NCBI RefSeq assembly: GCF_022836935.1
Contig: NZ_CP083239.1
Span: 434,001 to 498,000, forward strand
Source: Ancylobacter polymorphus
GTDB taxonomy: Bacteria > Pseudomonadota > Alphaproteobacteria > Rhizobiales > Xanthobacteraceae
Length of the DNA: 64,000 bases
Direction of reading: 5' to 3'
How positions within the stretch are numbered: the first letter of the stretch is position 1; the number at the start of each line of letters is the position of its first letter. A program made the translations under genes and the position numbers. Below, piece by piece: positions 1 through 8,053 of this stretch. The notes below the pieces were generated by a model. It saw only the letters and a list, made by a program, of their open reading frames with translations, had not been told where the DNA came from and did no database searches.

Positions 1-419
1 GTGGCGAGCACGCCGGCCTCGTCCCGCGCCTCGGGCAGCGTCTCGAAGGGAATGGCGGCGCTCTTCAGCACCTTCACCGCATCCGGCGGGCCGGCGCCGT
101 CGAGCGCGATGATGAGATCGGGACCGACCGACAGCACCCCTTCGGGCGACAGCGCGCGCATGTAGCCGACATTGGGCTTCTCGGCGAGGGCGCGCGGGGG
201 GTAGGTGCTCGACGTGTCGACGGCGACCACGCGATCCTCCAGCCCCAGAGCATAAAGCGTCTCGGTCACGGCGCCGCCAATGGCGAGAATGCGCTGGGGC
301 GCGGTGGCGGAGGCAGCATGCGCGGCCGGCCCCTGGCCGATGACGGTCAACGCCAGCAGGCCCATAGCCAGCACCACCCTCGCAGGGACACTCGTGATCG
401 GTATGCGCCGCAGCATCAT
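1..419 (-). CDS. hmuT: Hemin ABC transporter substrate-binding protein, N-terminal part
   Basis: Reading from an ATG ending at 419 leftwards, the protein has a basic start and hydrophobic signal peptide ending near AAHAASA. It continues with ILAIGGAVTETLYALGLED and later PNVGYMRALSPEGVLS, hallmarks of the HmuT-type periplasmic hemin-binding protein (TroA/FepB fold) that delivers heme to an inner-membrane HmuUV permease. Only about 139 residues are present; the gene runs off the left edge of the window, so this is truncation by the window and not decay. A second ATG codon follows the first directly, so the start is uncertain by one codon. The permease and ATPase genes would be expected beyond the left edge. 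The family call is firm; heme rather than another iron chelate is inferred from the GGAVTE and MRALSPEG signatures. Confidence 0.85.
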   Translation of the reverse strand, partial: MMLRRIPITSVPARVVLAMGLLALTVIGQGPAAHAASATAPQRILAIGGAVTETLYALGLEDRVVAVDTSSTYPPRALAEKPNVGYMRALSPEGVLSVGPDLIIALDGAGPPDAVKVLKSAAIPFETLPEARDEAGVLA

Positions 420-702
420 GCGTCTCTCTTCTGTTCGTCGCCGGCACAATAGGCAGGCGTACCTCCCAATTCCACAGCAACGCGGCACAAAAGAGAGACA
501 TGACAAAGATTATAAATGTAATAAATTGAAGACGCGCAGATGAGACGAACCTGCCACAACGCCCAGGATCCGCTGCGGTGCGAAGGGCCCGGGCCGCGCC
601 GCTCTAGGCATCCCCCCTCGGTTTCATATAGTTGTTGCCGGCGGCAGCCTGCGCCGCCCGCCTCGCGGGTCGCGATTGTTCGCCGTCTTTGGATGGGACC
701 TG
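420..702. other. Intergenic region, probable divergent promoter area
   Basis: No convincing gene lies here; short open frames have no recognisable features. It separates hmuT (minus) from the GumC fragment (plus). An AT-rich patch around 502-530 (attataaatgtaataaattg) stands out in this GC-rich genome and could hold the hmuT promoter. I do not see a textbook Fur, Irr or RirA box. Confidence 0.4.
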
Positions 703-847
703 ATGCACGGACAGATGAACCGAGCCCCGGCGGCGGAGGATGATGATCGCATCGATCTTCATCAGGTCGTGGACTTCCTTGTCCGCCGCCGCCTGCTGAT
801 CGGCTTCATCGCCGTGCTGACGATGGCGCTGGCGCTGGGCACGGCCT
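703..847 (+). pseudogene. Truncated GumC/Wzz-like polysaccharide chain-length protein (N-terminus only)
   Basis: From ATG 703 (or ATG 715) the product has an acidic lead (AAEDDDRIDLHQVVDFL), a basic RRR and one hydrophobic segment (LLIGFIAVLTMALALGTAL). This layout is typical of the N-terminal membrane helix of exopolysaccharide chain-length/export proteins of the GumC/Wzz/ExoP group, which are usually 450-750 residues. Homology stops at 847, exactly where the insertion sequence's terminal repeat begins; the frame then reads about 14 IS-encoded residues to a stop at 891. The remaining gene is not seen on the other side of the IS, so a deletion accompanied or followed insertion. Very short, so the family call is tentative. 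Confidence 0.5.
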
Positions 848-861
848 TGTCCGTCGTCAGC
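848..861 (+). repeat. IS3-family left terminal inverted repeat
   Basis: TGTCCGTCGTCAGC matches, as reverse complement, 2348-2361 without mismatch. Beyond it similarity continues imperfectly (GGCGCC...GCAGATT against AGCGCC...ACAGATT). Confidence 0.85.
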
Positions 862-920
862 ACATTTGGCGCCGATCGCGGCGCAGATTAGCGGAGAGCG
901 GGCCTTGTCTGGGGGTGATG

Positions 921-1897
921 TTAGGCAGCGAGCTTGCGGTGCTGCACTCGCCGCAGTTCGATGGTCTGTCGCTTGATCCTCATCCGTTGTTGGACGATGG
1001 CTGGAGCCCTGCCGAAGTCGGCATCGACGGGTGTCAGTTTGCCAGGCTCTCGTGGTAACGCTGGTGATTGTAGTGCTCGACGAAAGCCTCGATCCGGGCC
1101 TCAAGGTCGCCGGGCAGGAACTAGTTTTCCAGGAGGATGCGGTTTTTCAGGTTCTGGTGCTACCTCGATCTTGCCTTGGGTCTGAGGATGGCACGGGGCG
1201 CCGCGCACATGGCTCATCTTATTGGCCTCGATGTATCCGGCCAGTTCGCTGGCGATGTAGCTGGGGCCGTTGTCGCTGAGCAGCTGAGACTTGTGCAACA
1301 CCGTGGCGCTGTCGCAGCCGGACGCCGCCAGGGCGAGGTCCAACGTGTCGTTGACGTCCTCGGCGCGCATGTTGGTGCACAGCTTCCAGGCAATGATGTA
1401 GCGCGAGAAGTCGTCGAGCACGGTCGACAGGTACATCCAGCCCCAACCGATCATCTTGAAGTAGGTAAAGTCGGTCTGCCACATCTCGTTTGGGCGGGTG
1501 GTCCGGGTGTGCAAGCATCGGCGGCCTTGATCACGACGAAAGCCGGGCTGGTGATCAGATCGTGCGCCTTGAGCAGCCGGTAGATCGTTGATTCCGACAC
1601 GAAGTAGCGCTTCTCGTCGGTGAAGCGCACGGCCAACTCCCGGGGGCTCAGCTCGGCTTGTTCCAGCGCCAGTTCGATGATCTGGTCGTGGATGCCCGCA
1701 GGGATACGGTTCCACACCCGGCTCGGCGCCGACGGGCGATCCTCCAGCGCCTCCGGCCCGCCTTCAAGGTAGCGATCATACCAGCGGTAAAACGTCCGAC
1801 GGGGGATCCCGAACTGGTCCAGCGTACGCTTGGCCGGCAGGTGCGACCGCTCGACGATCCGGATGATCTCCAGCTTCTCGGATGCGCGATACCTCAT
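921..1897 (-). pseudogene. IS3-family transposase orfB, disrupted
   Basis: Translation from ATG 1897 gives MRYRASEKLEIIRIVE, an HTH region (IPRRTFYRWYDRY) and LSPRELAVRFTDEKRYFVSE. Near 1510-1530 the frame is lost, and the catalytic core continues in another frame with NEMWQTDFTYFK, STVLDDFSRYI and LLSDNGPSYIASE. Around 1150 two bases are missing after GKIE, and a Trp and a Tyr codon have become TAG in the following stretch. The tail RRVQHRKLAA and TAA at 921 remain readable. Intact relatives make this as a DDE transposase, probably by frameshifting with orfA. At least three independent lesions show it is dead. Confidence 0.85.
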
Positions 1898-2276
1898 TCT
1901 TCGTCGCCCCCATCCGCGATCATGCTTTTGAGCAGACGGTTCTCGAGCGTCAGGTCGGCCACGCATTCTTTCAGGGCGCGGGATTCGCGGCGCAGGTCCT
2001 GCACCTCGCCGGCGGTCGCGGCACGGGTCGTATCGCCGGCCAGGCGGCGCTTGCCCGCTCCATGAACTCCTTCGACCAGGTGTAATACAGGCTCTGGGCA
2101 ATGCCTTCCTTGCGGCACAGTTCGGCGATGCTGTCCTCCCCGCGCAGCCCTTCGAGCACGATGCGGATCTTGTCCTCGGCCGAGAAGTGGCGCCGGGTCT
2201 AGCGCCTGATGTCCTTCACCACCTGCTTGGCAGGGGTCTTCGCTGGCGATTTTGCATTGGAGGATCTGGGCTTCAT
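1894..2276 (-). pseudogene. IS3-family transposase orfA, disrupted
   Basis: The original start is ATG 2276 (MKPRSSNAKSPAKTPAKQV). A TAG at about 2200 interrupts the frame in VKDIRR*TRRHFSAEDK, where relatives have a lysine. The HTH core IAELCRKEGIAQSLYYTW is intact. A single-base deletion in EFMEAGKRR then shifts the frame near 2060; the leucine-zipper part with VADLTLENRLLKSMIADGG ends at 1894, overlapping orfB by 4 bp. OrfA of IS3 elements binds the terminal repeats and supplies the front half of the fused transposase. Confidence 0.82.
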
Positions 2277-2347
2277 CTTCGTTCCTTCGTCACTACGACG
2301 AAGCCCAAATCCTCCTTAAATCACAACCTCAAATCTGTGCCATGGGC

Positions 2348-2361
2348 GCTGACGACGGACA
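2348..2361 (-). repeat. IS3-family right terminal inverted repeat
   Basis: GCTGACGACGGACA is the exact reverse complement of 848-861. It lies where the FkbM reading frame loses family similarity, which fixes the IS boundary. Confidence 0.85.
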
Positions 2362-2872
2362 GCCGCGTGAACCCGAACCTCTCGCGATACATCCGATAGT
2401 AATTCGTCAGCAGGTCGACCTTGACCTCGACGGAACGAACGATCTTGTTGTGATCCTGGAAGATATCGACAGCGCTGTGGTCGGGAGACGCGAGCGAGCT
2501 GAACTGGTTGGACGCCATGATATTGAAGCTGTCCACGCCCACATGGTCCGCCAGTGCCACCTCCTCAATCTGCCACAACGGGTCGCCCTTGGCCAGCGCC
2601 CGTACATGGTCGGCGCATTTGGGAATCGGCTCGAAAGAGACGATGAGCCCCTGATAGCCGACCTGCTGGCGCAGCATGGTCGCGGATTGGCCTATATTGG
2701 CACCGACATCGAAAATGCAGTCGATAGCGAAATGCTTGATGAACCGCCGCAGATGAATGCGCTCGGGAAGGGTATGCAGCTCGCCGTGGCGGACAAGCAG
2801 TAGCTTTGAGCGGGAGCCGCGCTCGACCAGCCGAGAATGACCGGTCGCCGCCGACCGCATGAGCCGCTTCAT
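2362..2872 (-). pseudogene. FkbM-family methyltransferase, C-terminus lost
   Basis: From ATG 2872 the product contains the SAM-binding motif CIFDVGANIGQSATMLR, then IVSFEPIPKCADHVRAL, typical of the FkbM methyltransferase family that O-methylates sugars in polysaccharides and glycolipids. Family members are about 250-280 residues; here similarity runs about 170 residues to RERFGFTR and stops at the IS3 terminal repeat. The frame then reads into the IS and ends at a stop at 2321. The missing part contains the rest of the Rossmann-like fold, so the product is probably non-functional. With the GumC fragment it suggests a lost exopolysaccharide locus. Confidence 0.8.
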
Positions 2873-2992
2873 GTACCCACCGTTCGCTCACACTCGGCCG
2901 CGCCAAGGCGATGGCCGCCACATGGTCGACGAGATTGGCGGACCGCGAACGGGGACGCAATCCACCTGCCGCAACCTGACGGCGCGTTTCCC

Positions 2993-3676
2993 CTATGACG
3001 CCGTCTCCTCGGCCGCGCGGGTACGTTCGAGGAAATCGATCAGCGAGACGCAGGCGCCGAGAATATGCTGGCGGGTGAGTTCGGCGGCCTCCTCCGCATC
3101 GCGGCGGATGCAGGCGAGCAGGATGCCCTCATGTTCGCGTCGCGCGCGGGCCATGCCGTCGGTGAGCACCAGCTGGGCGCGCAGATAGCGGTCTACGCGG
3201 TCGAGCGCGGCGCTGATGGTCTGCAGGTAATAGGGCCGCCCGGACGCCTCGTAGAGGCTGTAGTGGAAGCTGCGGTTGAGCTCGCCCCAGTGCGAGGAAT
3301 CGGTCTCGGTGGCAAAGGCATGAGCGAACCGCTTGGCCGCCTCCAGCGCCTCGTCCGACATGCGCTCCACCGAATAGCGTAGCACCTCGGGCTCCAGCAG
3401 GGCGCGGAACTGGAAGATCTCGCGGATCTCGTCGGTGGACAGGGTCGTGACCACGGCGCCGCGATAACGCTGGGTCGAGACCAGCCCCTGCTCTTCCAGC
3501 CGGGTCAGCGCCTCGCGGACGGGAATGCGGCTGACATTGAACATGCGGGCGATATGGTCCTGCCGCAGGGTCTGGCCTTCGGCAATGTCGCCCTTGGCGA
3601 TCGCCTGGCGCAGCGCGTCGAAAATGACATCCGATGCGGATGCCATCTGCGCGATGTCCGTCGCCTTCACCTTCAC
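2993..3676 (-). CDS. GntR-family (FCD/FadR type) transcriptional regulator
   Basis: The 227-residue protein has an N-terminal winged helix (residues about 15-75, with EGQTLRQDHIARMFNVSRIPVREALTRLEEQGLV) and a C-terminal all-helical FCD ligand domain (about 85-215). The FCD metal-site residues appear in the ELNRSFHYSLYEASG and AARREHEGIL-type regions. It is transcribed divergently from the ABC-transporter/hydroxyproline operon that begins at 3915, so it probably represses that operon and responds to a hydroxyproline-related effector. Two palindromes in the shared 238-bp intergenic region are likely operators. Start at ATG 3676 fits the family length. Confidence 0.88.
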   Translation of the reverse strand: MKVKATDIAQMASASDVIFDALRQAIAKGDIAEGQTLRQDHIARMFNVSRIPVREALTRLEEQGLVSTQRYRGAVVTTLSTDEIREIFQFRALLEPEVLRYSVERMSDEALEAAKRFAHAFATETDSSHWGELNRSFHYSLYEASGRPYYLQTISAALDRVDRYLRAQLVLTDGMARARREHEGILLACIRRDAEEAAELTRQHILGACVSLIDFLERTRAAEETAS

Positions 3677-3755
3677 CTGCCTGCCTCCCGAAACCCGGCG
3701 CCGATTCAGCCGACATCCGGCTTTCGGCAGCGTGCCGTTTTGTCGTCCGCGATTC

Positions 3756-3774
3756 TACCTGATGTGCACAGGTA
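3756..3774. promoter_or_regulatory. Candidate GntR operator, TACCTG-N7-CAGGTA
   Basis: A perfect 6-bp inverted repeat with a 7-bp spacer lies between the divergent GntR gene and the ABC operon. Size, symmetry and place fit a dimeric winged-helix repressor site. A second perfect palindrome lies 36 bp further right. Confidence 0.55.
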
Positions 3775-3810
3775 AAATTCGCACCGCGACCTTAAAATGG
3801 ATATTGCAAC

Positions 3811-3820
3811 TTGGATCCAA
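3811..3820. promoter_or_regulatory. Second candidate operator, TTGGATCCAA
   Basis: A perfect 10-bp palindrome about 95 bp before the start of the binding-protein gene. FCD-type GntR proteins often bind short palindromes of the TTG-N4-CAA kind, which this fits. Confidence 0.5.
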
Positions 3821-3914
3821 AAATTGGAAGCTCCTTTCCGTCGCCGGCTCGGGCACCGCAGGGGCGCCGCCGGTCATCAACAATGAAGACAGCTTCCTCC
3901 AGAGGAGAGCCATT

Positions 3915-4730
3915 ATGGCTAAGGGATTCGGCATTCTGGCCGCGGCGGCGCTGACGCTCGCCGCCGCTCTGCCCGCGCAGGCGGACAAGCTCGACGACAT
4001 CATCGCTTCCGGCACGCTGCGCTGCGCGGTGGTGCTGGACTTCCCGCCCATGGGCTCGCGTGATGCCAACAACAACCCGATCGGCTTCGACGTCGATTAC
4101 TGCAACGACCTCGCCAAGGCGCTCGGCGTGAAGGCGGAAATCGTCGAGACCCCGTTCCCCGACCGTATCCCGGCGCTCATCTCCGGCCGCGTCGATGTCG
4201 GCGTCGCCTCGACCTCCGACACGCTGGAACGCGCCAAGACCGCCGGCTTCACCATCCCCTATTTCGCCTTCAAGATGGTCGTGCTCACCAAGGACGGCCT
4301 CGGCATCAAGGATTACGACAGCCTGAAGGGCAAGAAGACCGGTTCGGTCGCCGGCACCTTCGAAGCGCTGGCGCTTGAGAAGGACGTGAAGGCGTGGGGC
4401 GCGGGCACGACCTTCCGTGGCTACCAGACGCAGGCGGATGTGTTCCTCGCCCTCGCCCAGGGCCAGATCGACGCCACGGTCGTCACCTCCACCGTCGCCG
4501 CCGCGATCGTGAAGGAAGGCAAGTATAAGGGCCTGATGATGGGCGGCGATGCCCCCTACGACATCGACTATGTCGCCCTCATCGCCCTGCGCAACGAGCA
4601 GGGCCTCCTCAACTACCTGAACCTGTTCATCAACCAGCAGGTCCGCACCGGCCGCTACAAGGCGCTCTACGACAAGTGGATCGGCCTCGGCGCTGCCCCC
4701 GACCTGACGGTGCCCGGCGTCTATCGCTGA
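3915..4730 (+). CDS. Amino-acid ABC transporter, periplasmic substrate-binding protein
   Basis: The 271-residue product starts at ATG 3915, preceded by AGAGGAGAG. It has a signal peptide (MAKGFGILAAAALTLAAAL, cleavage after PAQA) and the family 3 solute-binding fold: LDDIIASGTLRCAV, FDVDYCNDLAKALG, FPDRIPALISGRVDVGV and the later YDSLKGKKTGSVAGT. This family captures polar amino acids or opine-like compounds in the periplasm. It is first of a run with two permeases and an ATPase, followed by hydroxyproline enzymes, so the ligand is probably a hydroxyproline or related imino acid. Substrate is inferred from context only. The frame is open further upstream, but the signal peptide and Shine-Dalgarno site decide the start. 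Confidence 0.9.
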   Translation: MAKGFGILAAAALTLAAALPAQADKLDDIIASGTLRCAVVLDFPPMGSRDANNNPIGFDVDYCNDLAKALGVKAEIVETPFPDRIPALISGRVDVGVASTSDTLERAKTAGFTIPYFAFKMVVLTKDGLGIKDYDSLKGKKTGSVAGTFEALALEKDVKAWGAGTTFRGYQTQADVFLALAQGQIDATVVTSTVAAAIVKEGKYKGLMMGGDAPYDIDYVALIALRNEQGLLNYLNLFINQQVRTGRYKALYDKWIGLGAAPDLTVPGVYR

Positions 4731-4744
4731 GCGCTCGCCCAACG

Positions 4745-4843
4745 CGTCATCCCGGACGGCCGGCAGGCCGCTGCGGGATGACGCCGAGGCAAGCCCGGTC
4801 GACGCTCCCGGCTCTGTGGCTTCGCCTCAGGCCGGGATGACGG
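4745..4843. repeat. Intergenic palindromic repeat, CGTCATCCCGG type
   Basis: The segment opens with cgtcatcccgg, has an internal gggatgacg at 4775-4783 and closes with a second gccgggatgacgg at about 4831-4843, so arms can pair in more than one way. It contains further internal complementarity (CTCCCGGCTCTGTGGC and GGCTTCGCC). It looks like the extragenic palindromes common in Rhizobiales, and lies between the binding-protein and permease genes where it could tune relative expression. Confidence 0.6.
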
Positions 4844-4901
4844 CCCGGCATCTTTCTTGCCCCTGCATTCTGCGCCCGATGCCCGCGACCACGAGCCCGC
4901 C

Positions 4902-5564
4902 ATGAACTACACTTTCCACTGGCTGCCGGCGTTCCGCGCCCTGCCCGACATGTTGTGGGGGGCGCTGGTCACGCTGGAGATCGCCGTGCTCTCCATGCTG
5001 CTCGGGGTCGCCTTCGCGATCCTGCTCGCACTCGCCGCCGCCTCGCCCTACCGGGCGCTGCGGGCGCTGGCGGCCAGTTGGATCGAGCTTGCCCGCAACA
5101 CACCGGCGCTGTTCCAGATCTACATGGCCTATTTCGGCCTCGGCTCGCTCGGCATCCATCTCGACAGTTTCGTCGCCCTGCTCGCGGGCATCACCTTCAA
5201 CAATGCCGGCTATCTCGCCGAAACCTTCCGCGGCGGCCTGCGCGCCGTGCCGCCGACGCAGGTGCGCGCCGCCCGCTCGCTCGGCATGGGGCAGGTCCAG
5301 GCCTTCCGCCTAGTGGTGATGCCGCAGATGTTCCGCATCGTCTTCTATCCCCTCACCAACCAGATGGTGTGGGCGATCCTGATGACCTCGCTCGGCGTCA
5401 TCGTCGGCCTCAACAACGATCTCACCGGCGTCACCCAGGATCTGAATGTGCGCTCCTTCCGCACCTTCGAATATTTCGCGCTCGCCGCCGTGATCTATTA
5501 CCTGCTCGCCAAATTCGTCACCCTCTCCGCGCGCCTGATGGCGTGGCGGCTGTTCCGCTACTGA
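4902..5564 (+). CDS. Amino-acid ABC transporter permease 1
   Basis: A 220-residue HisM/GlnP-type inner-membrane permease with about five hydrophobic segments. The EAA-loop region reads ETFRGGLRAVPPTQVRAARSLGMG, which contacts the ATPase. ATG 4902 is chosen because it gives the usual length; an upstream ATG at 4857 would add a non-hydrophobic lead. It is 14 bp before the second permease, and the two should form a heterodimeric channel for the substrate delivered by the 3915 binding protein. The 171-bp gap before it is filled by a palindromic repeat. Confidence 0.88.
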   Translation: MNYTFHWLPAFRALPDMLWGALVTLEIAVLSMLLGVAFAILLALAAASPYRALRALAASWIELARNTPALFQIYMAYFGLGSLGIHLDSFVALLAGITFNNAGYLAETFRGGLRAVPPTQVRAARSLGMGQVQAFRLVVMPQMFRIVFYPLTNQMVWAILMTSLGVIVGLNNDLTGVTQDLNVRSFRTFEYFALAAVIYYLLAKFVTLSARLMAWRLFRY

Positions 5565-5578
5565 GAGGGGCGCGCGCC

Positions 5579-6244
5579 ATGTTCTCCTCGCTGTTCGAGA
5601 CCAGCTTCTCCTTCAACGACCTGCTGTTCATGCTGAAGGGCGCCGGCGTCACGCTGATGCTCACCTTCTGGGCGGTGCTCGGCGGCACGCTGCTCGGCGT
5701 CGTCTTCGGCGTCATCCGCGCCATCGCGCCCTGGTGGGTCAACGCCCCGCTCGGCGCCATTCTCGACGTGTTCCGCTCCATCCCGCTGCTGATCCAGCTG
5801 GTGGTGGCGAATTCCTTCAAGACGATCATCGGCTTGCACTGGGCGCCGTTCACTGTCGGCTGCGTCGTGCTGGCGCTGTACATGTCGGCCTATTGCACCG
5901 AGATCGTCCGCTCCGGCTTCCTCGCCGTGCCCGCCACCACGCGCCGCGCTGCCCGCTCGCTCGGGCTCTCCTGGCGGCAGGACCTGACCGAGATCGTGTT
6001 CCCCATCGCGCTCCGCGTCGCCTTGCCGAGCTGGATCGGCCTGACGCTCGGCGTGATGAAGGACACCGCCATGGTGTGGTGGATCGGCGTCGTCGAATTG
6101 CTGCGCTCCTCGCAGGTCATCGTCACCCGCATCCAGGAGCCGCTGTTCGTGCTCTCCATCGCCGGGCTGATCTACTTCCTGATGAGCTTCCCCATCGCCC
6201 GCCTCGGCGCCCGCCTCGAAAAGCGCTGGCGCGAGAACGACTGA
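5579..6244 (+). CDS. Amino-acid ABC transporter permease 2
   Basis: 221 residues, HisQM/GlnP family, multi-spanning. The cytoplasmic EAA loop reads SGFLAVPATTRRAARSLGLSW, and the C-terminus ends in a charged RLEKRWREND tail. ATG 5579 follows GAGAGGGGCGCG, a strong Shine-Dalgarno stretch. The frame is open far upstream through the first permease gene, but that is a GC-bias artefact. Pairs with permease 1 to form the transmembrane channel; the ATPase gene begins 17 bp downstream. Confidence 0.88.
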   Translation: MFSSLFETSFSFNDLLFMLKGAGVTLMLTFWAVLGGTLLGVVFGVIRAIAPWWVNAPLGAILDVFRSIPLLIQLVVANSFKTIIGLHWAPFTVGCVVLALYMSAYCTEIVRSGFLAVPATTRRAARSLGLSWRQDLTEIVFPIALRVALPSWIGLTLGVMKDTAMVWWIGVVELLRSSQVIVTRIQEPLFVLSIAGLIYFLMSFPIARLGARLEKRWREND

Positions 6245-6261
6245 GACGCTGAGGTTTTTGT

Positions 6262-6987
6262 ATGTCGATCGAAATACAGGACGTTCACAAATCCTTCGGC
6301 TCGCTCGAAGTGGTCAAGGGCGTGACCATGACCGTCGAGAAGGGCGAGGTCGTCTCCGTCATTGGTGGGTCCGGCTCGGGCAAGTCCACTTTGCTCATGT
6401 GCATCAACGGGCTTGAGCCGATCAATTCCGGCCGTATCCTCGTCGACGGCACCGACGTTCACGGGCGCGGCACCGACCTCAACAAGCTGCGCCGCAAGAT
6501 CGGCATCGTCTTTCAGCAGTGGAATGCGTTTCCCCACCTGACGGTACTGGAAAACGTGATGCTCGCCCCGCGCAAGGTGCTGGGCAAGTCGAAGGCCGAG
6601 GCCGAGGCCATTGCGGTGGACAAGCTCGCTCGCGTCGGCCTGTCGGAAAAGCTGAAGGTCTATCCCTCCAAGCTCTCCGGCGGCCAGCAGCAGCGCATGG
6701 CGATCGCCCGCGCGCTTGCCATGTCGCCCGACTACATGCTGTTCGACGAGGTGACCTCGGCGCTCGACCCGCAGCTCGTCGGCGAGGTGCTCGACACCAT
6801 GCGCTCGCTCTCCGCCGAGGGCATGACCATGATCGTCGTCACCCACGAAATCGCCTTCGCCCGCGAGGTCTCCGACCGCGTCGCCTTCTTCCACAAGGGC
6901 AAGATCCACGAGATCGGCCCGCCCGCCCAGGTCATCGGAAATCCGCAAAAGCCCGAGACCATCGACTTCCTGAAATCCGTCCTCTGA
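6262..6987 (+). CDS. Amino-acid ABC transporter ATP-binding protein
   Basis: The 241-residue nucleotide-binding subunit has Walker A GGSGSGKST (about residues 35-43), Q-loop FQQWNAFPHLT, signature LSGGQQQRMAIARAL, Walker B YMLFDEVTSALD and the switch histidine in VVTHEIAFAREV. It matches the HisP/GlnQ/OccP class serving polar amino-acid importers. It completes a four-gene importer with the genes at 3915, 4902 and 5579. The catabolic gene at 7028 follows after 40 bp with AAGGAG before its start, so uptake and breakdown are probably co-transcribed. Confidence 0.93.
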   Translation: MSIEIQDVHKSFGSLEVVKGVTMTVEKGEVVSVIGGSGSGKSTLLMCINGLEPINSGRILVDGTDVHGRGTDLNKLRRKIGIVFQQWNAFPHLTVLENVMLAPRKVLGKSKAEAEAIAVDKLARVGLSEKLKVYPSKLSGGQQQRMAIARALAMSPDYMLFDEVTSALDPQLVGEVLDTMRSLSAEGMTMIVVTHEIAFAREVSDRVAFFHKGKIHEIGPPAQVIGNPQKPETIDFLKSVL

Positions 6988-7027
6988 TCCCTTCGCGCAT
7001 TCGCACGAGACTTTAAGGAGCATTCCC

Positions 7028-7924
7028 ATGTGGCAGGGCGTCTATCCCGCCGTTACCGCCAAGTTCAACGAAGACGACACGCTCGATCACAAGGAGATGG
7101 AGCGGTGCTTCGGCCTGCAGATCGACGCCGGCGTCGACGGCATCATCGTCAACGGCTCGCTCGGCGAAGGCCCGATGCTCTCGCATGACGAGCGCCTCGC
7201 CGTGCTGAAGACTGCCAAGGCGGTCGCCGGCAAGCGCCCGGTGCTGATGACCATCGCCGATTCCGCCACCCGCGATTGCGCGAGCCTCGCCAAGCGCGCC
7301 GCCCAGGCCGGCGCCGACGGGCTGATGGTGGTGCCGAGCCTCGTCTACCACACCAACCCGAAGGAGACGGTGGCCACCCTCTCCGCGGTGGCGGAGGCGG
7401 CCGACCTGCCGGTCATGATCTATTCCAACCGCGTCGCCTACCGCGTCGACGTGACCGTCGAGATCATGGCAGAACTCGCCAAGGACAAGCGCTTCGTCGC
7501 GGTGAAGGAGTCGTCGGACGACATCCGCCGCACGGTGGAACTGCAGAACGCCTTCGGCGACCGCTTCGACATCTTCACCGGCGTCGACAATCTCGCCTAT
7601 GAGGCGCTGGCGCTCGGCGCGGTGGGCTGGGTCGCCGGTCTCGTCGTCGCCTTCCCCGAGGAAACGGTCGCGATCTACCGGCTGATGAAGGCCAAGCGCT
7701 ATGACGAGGCGCTGGCGATCTACCGCTGGTTCCGCCCGCTGCTCGACCTCGACGTGTCGACCTATCTCGTCCAGAACCTCAAGCTGGTCGAAGCCATGGT
7801 CACCGGCACCACCGAGCGCGTGCGCGCGCCGCGCCTGCCGCTGGAAGGCGAGCAGCGCGCCAAGGTGGAGAAGATCGTGCGCGAGGCCCTCGCCACCCGC
7901 CCGACCCTCGCCAAGGCGGCGTGA
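7028..7924 (+). CDS. DapA-family lyase, probable pyrroline-4-hydroxy-2-carboxylate deaminase
   Basis: The 298-residue protein belongs to the dihydrodipicolinate synthase/N-acetylneuraminate lyase superfamily. It has the GSLGEGPML phosphate/carboxylate loop, the active-site Tyr in MIYSN (Y132) and the Schiff-base Lys in FVAVKESSDD (K160). DapA itself is ruled less likely because neighbours encode 4-hydroxyproline epimerase and a DadA-like oxidase. In the known pathway a DapA-family enzyme deaminates and dehydrates 1-pyrroline-4-hydroxy-2-carboxylate to 2-oxoglutarate semialdehyde. Shine-Dalgarno TTAAGGAG precedes ATG 7028. Function is inferred from context; the family is clear. Confidence 0.82.
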   Translation: MWQGVYPAVTAKFNEDDTLDHKEMERCFGLQIDAGVDGIIVNGSLGEGPMLSHDERLAVLKTAKAVAGKRPVLMTIADSATRDCASLAKRAAQAGADGLMVVPSLVYHTNPKETVATLSAVAEAADLPVMIYSNRVAYRVDVTVEIMAELAKDKRFVAVKESSDDIRRTVELQNAFGDRFDIFTGVDNLAYEALALGAVGWVAGLVVAFPEETVAIYRLMKAKRYDEALAIYRWFRPLLDLDVSTYLVQNLKLVEAMVTGTTERVRAPRLPLEGEQRAKVEKIVREALATRPTLAKAA

Positions 7925-7944
7925 GGGCAGCGTCCATCGACGCG

Positions 7945-8045
7945 ACCCCTCATCCCCGGGCTTGACCCGGGGACCCAGGGGCCGGGATTCCCTCTCGGAT
8001 ATTTTTAGGCGATCCCGGATGCGGCCTGCGGCCGCTCCGGGAGGA
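7945..8045. repeat. Intergenic repeat with CCCCGGG-CTTGA-CCCGGGG hairpin
   Basis: The stretch begins CCCCTCATCCCCGGGCTTGACCC and carries a perfect CCCCGGG/CCCGGGG stem, then further complementary parts (GGGATTCC, GGATCC-like and a GCGGCCTGCGGCCGC stem). This is the widespread Rhizobiales type built on the phrase CCGGGCTTGACCCGG. It separates the deaminase and oxidase genes. Confidence 0.6.
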
Positions 8046-8053
8046 CGCCCAAT

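Larger units (their letters stand above)
848..2361 (-). mobile_element. Degenerate IS3-family insertion sequence
   Basis: A 1514-bp element is bounded by 14-bp perfect terminal inverted repeats (848-861 TGTCCGTCGTCAGC; its complement at 2348-2361), with weaker similarity continuing inwards. It carries the usual orfA/orfB pair on the minus strand, both broken by nonsense codons and frameshifts. OrfA has the HTH region with RRHFSAEDKIRIVLEGLRG; orfB has the integrase core with WQTDFTYFK and LDDFSRY. No clear 3-bp target duplication is visible. The element lies between the remains of two polysaccharide genes, so it probably mediated or marked a deletion. It should be unable to move by itself. 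Confidence 0.85.

Noticed and set aside
4955..6244. Long open frame covering both ABC permease genes
   Set aside because: It is in frame with permease 2 only; the permease 1 part is a GC-rich shadow, and a strong ribosome site sits before 5579.
7028..7924. DapA for lysine biosynthesis
   Set aside because: Its place inside a hydroxyproline cluster and its transporter context favour the deaminase role.
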